Position numbers and translations under genes: made by a program. This document shows, one piece after another, positions 5,812 through 6,870 of a DNA stretch of 6,870 bases. The notes beneath the pieces were generated by a model that ran no database searches, was not told where the DNA came from, and saw nothing but the letters and a program-made list of their open reading frames with translations. The stretch is taken from positions 1 to 6,870 of the forward strand of contig CADCPL010000067.1 of NCBI GenBank assembly GCA_902803305.1, in the 5' to 3' direction. This DNA is from an uncultured Lachnospiraceae bacterium (GTDB taxonomy: Bacteria > Bacillota > Clostridia > Lachnospirales > Lachnospiraceae). Every line of letters begins with the position of its first letter. Position 1 is the stretch's first letter.

Positions 5812-6870
5812 AAAGAGTTCTTGTAGGCCTGTCCGGAGGTGTTGACAGCGCTGCCGCTGCATATCTTCTCAAGAAAGAAGGATACGATGTTGTCGGCGTG
5901 ATGCTGCGCACATGGATGTCCGATGACGGACAGGAGAGCAGATGCTGCGAGATAGATGATGCAAGAGCCATCGCCGACGCCATAGGGATCCCTTTCCATC
6001 CGTTCAACGTCACGGGTGATTTTAAAGAAAAAGTCATAGAACCGTTCATGGATCAGTATCTTTGCGGGCTCACGCCCAATCCCTGTATTTTCTGCAACAG
6101 GTACGTAAAGTGGGAACGTCTCATGTATTACATGAAAGTCCTTAAGGCTGATTATATCGCGACCGGGCACTATGCAAAGGTCGTAAAGCTAGGAAACGAT
6201 CGGTATACGGTAAAAAACGCCGAGCATATAGAAAAGGACCAGACATACATGCTCTACAGGCTGACTCAGGAGCAGCTTGCGTCAACGCTCATGCCACTCG
6301 GGGGTTATTCCAAGGATGAGGTAAGGGCGATAGCAAAGGAGGCCGGGATCCCGGTCGCGGATAAGCCCGATTCCCAGGAGATATGCTTCATACCGGATGA
6401 CGATCATGCAGAGTTCATCAGGAAAAATCACGGTGGAGTGATCCCGGGGGAAGGGAACTTCGTTGATACAAAGGGGAATATACTCGGACGTCATAAGGGA
6501 GTGATATGCTATACGGTCGGACAGAGAAAAGGACTCGGCATAGCGCTCGGGAAGCCTGCATATGTGTGCAGAATCGATACAGACAGGAATGAAGTGGTCA
6601 TAGGCGACATAGAGGATATAATGAGCGATACCGTCATATGCGATGATCCGAACTTCCTGAGTATAGAGGGTTTGCAGCCCGGGGAGGAGATCCGCTGCAA
6701 GGCCAGGATCAGATATCATCATGAGCCGGTGGAGGCTGTTGCAAGTGCGACGGATGACGGAAAGCTTATAATTAAATTCAGCACGCCCGTGAAGGGTGCG
6801 GCTCCGGGACAATCCGCGGTCATGTACGATGATGACGGCTGCGTGATTGGCGGAGGAGTTATTTGTAAAC
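5808..6870 (+). CDS. mnmA: tRNA-specific 2-thiouridylase MnmA, running off the window edge
   Basis: MnmA is a cytoplasmic, ATP-dependent enzyme that 2-thiolates U34 in tRNAs for Lys, Glu and Gln, using sulfur passed from a cysteine desulfurase. The reading frame is open from 5808 to the edge (354 codons), close to the usual 350-375 residues, so only a few residues are probably missing. Visible motifs are the PP-loop SGGVDS at 9-14, the catalytic Cys93 in NPCIFCN and the partner Cys193 in DSQEICFIP, at spacings matching E. coli Cys102/Cys199. Also present are RCCEIDDAR (about 45-53), TGHYAK, and YTVGQRKGLGI near residue 240, followed by the C-terminal beta domain. AAGAGG at 5793-5798 lies 9 bases before the ATG. 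The ATGA overlap with the kinase stop implies translational coupling, an unusual setting for a housekeeping gene. A separate internal promoter was not seen. Confidence 0.96.
   Translation, partial: MKRVLVGLSGGVDSAAAAYLLKKEGYDVVGVMLRTWMSDDGQESRCCEIDDARAIADAIGIPFHPFNVTGDFKEKVIEPFMDQYLCGLTPNPCIFCNRYVKWERLMYYMKVLKADYIATGHYAKVVKLGNDRYTVKNAEHIEKDQTYMLYRLTQEQLASTLMPLGGYSKDEVRAIAKEAGIPVADKPDSQEICFIPDDDHAEFIRKNHGGVIPGEGNFVDTKGNILGRHKGVICYTVGQRKGLGIALGKPAYVCRIDTDRNEVVIGDIEDIMSDTVICDDPNFLSIEGLQPGEEIRCKARIRYHHEPVEAVASATDDGKLIIKFSTPVKGAAPGQSAVMYDDDGCVIGGGVICK

Noticed and set aside
5529..6812. Several minus-strand frames across the kinase end and mnmA (for example 5529-6170 and 6282-6812)
   Set aside because: They run against clear MnmA motifs (SGGVDS, NPC, SQEICF) on the + strand and have no recognisable domains.

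Overview
The window looks like chromosomal DNA from a Gram-positive anaerobe of the Clostridia, most likely Lachnospiraceae (Butyrivibrio/Roseburia-like). This is an inference from the LytTR + DUF3021 pair, the dCache-type hybrid kinase without a HAMP domain, separate Hpt and receiver proteins, frequent AGA/AGG/ATA codons beside a mid-range GC content, and strong Shine-Dalgarno sites. Genus is not determinable from the sequence alone. All recognisable genes lie on the + strand. No RNA genes, insertion sequences or CRISPR arrays were seen.

Layout. Positions 1-909 hold the C-terminal two thirds of an MBOAT-family membrane O-acyltransferase that begins upstream. Positions 910-1044 are the only real intergenic gap. 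It carries a perfect 12-base direct repeat with a 21-base period, followed by a consensus -10 box (TATAAT) with no good -35. This is the expected geometry of a LytTR-activated promoter. From 1045 onward six genes are packed head to tail with gaps of 30 bases or less, or with overlaps: a LytTR DNA-binding protein, a four-helix DUF3021 membrane protein, a protein with a pseudo-receiver and a true receiver, an Hpt phosphotransfer protein, an 800-residue dCache hybrid histidine kinase ending in half of a second receiver, and mnmA (tRNA 2-thiouridylase), which runs to the window edge.

Working model (inference). The kinase senses an extracellular ligand, probably an amino acid or related amine because the known dCache amino-acid residues are all present. 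It autophosphorylates on His362 and passes phosphate to Asp659 in its own receiver, then to His65 of the Hpt protein, then to Asp200 of the separate receiver protein. No member of this relay has a DNA-binding output domain. The only DNA-binding protein in the operon is the LytTR regulator, which has no receiver and is probably controlled by its membrane partner. The cluster thus places a one-component membrane-tethered regulator and a four-step phosphorelay under one promoter that the regulator probably controls. That unusual coupling, and the 4-base overlap of the kinase gene with the housekeeping gene mnmA, are the most interesting points here.
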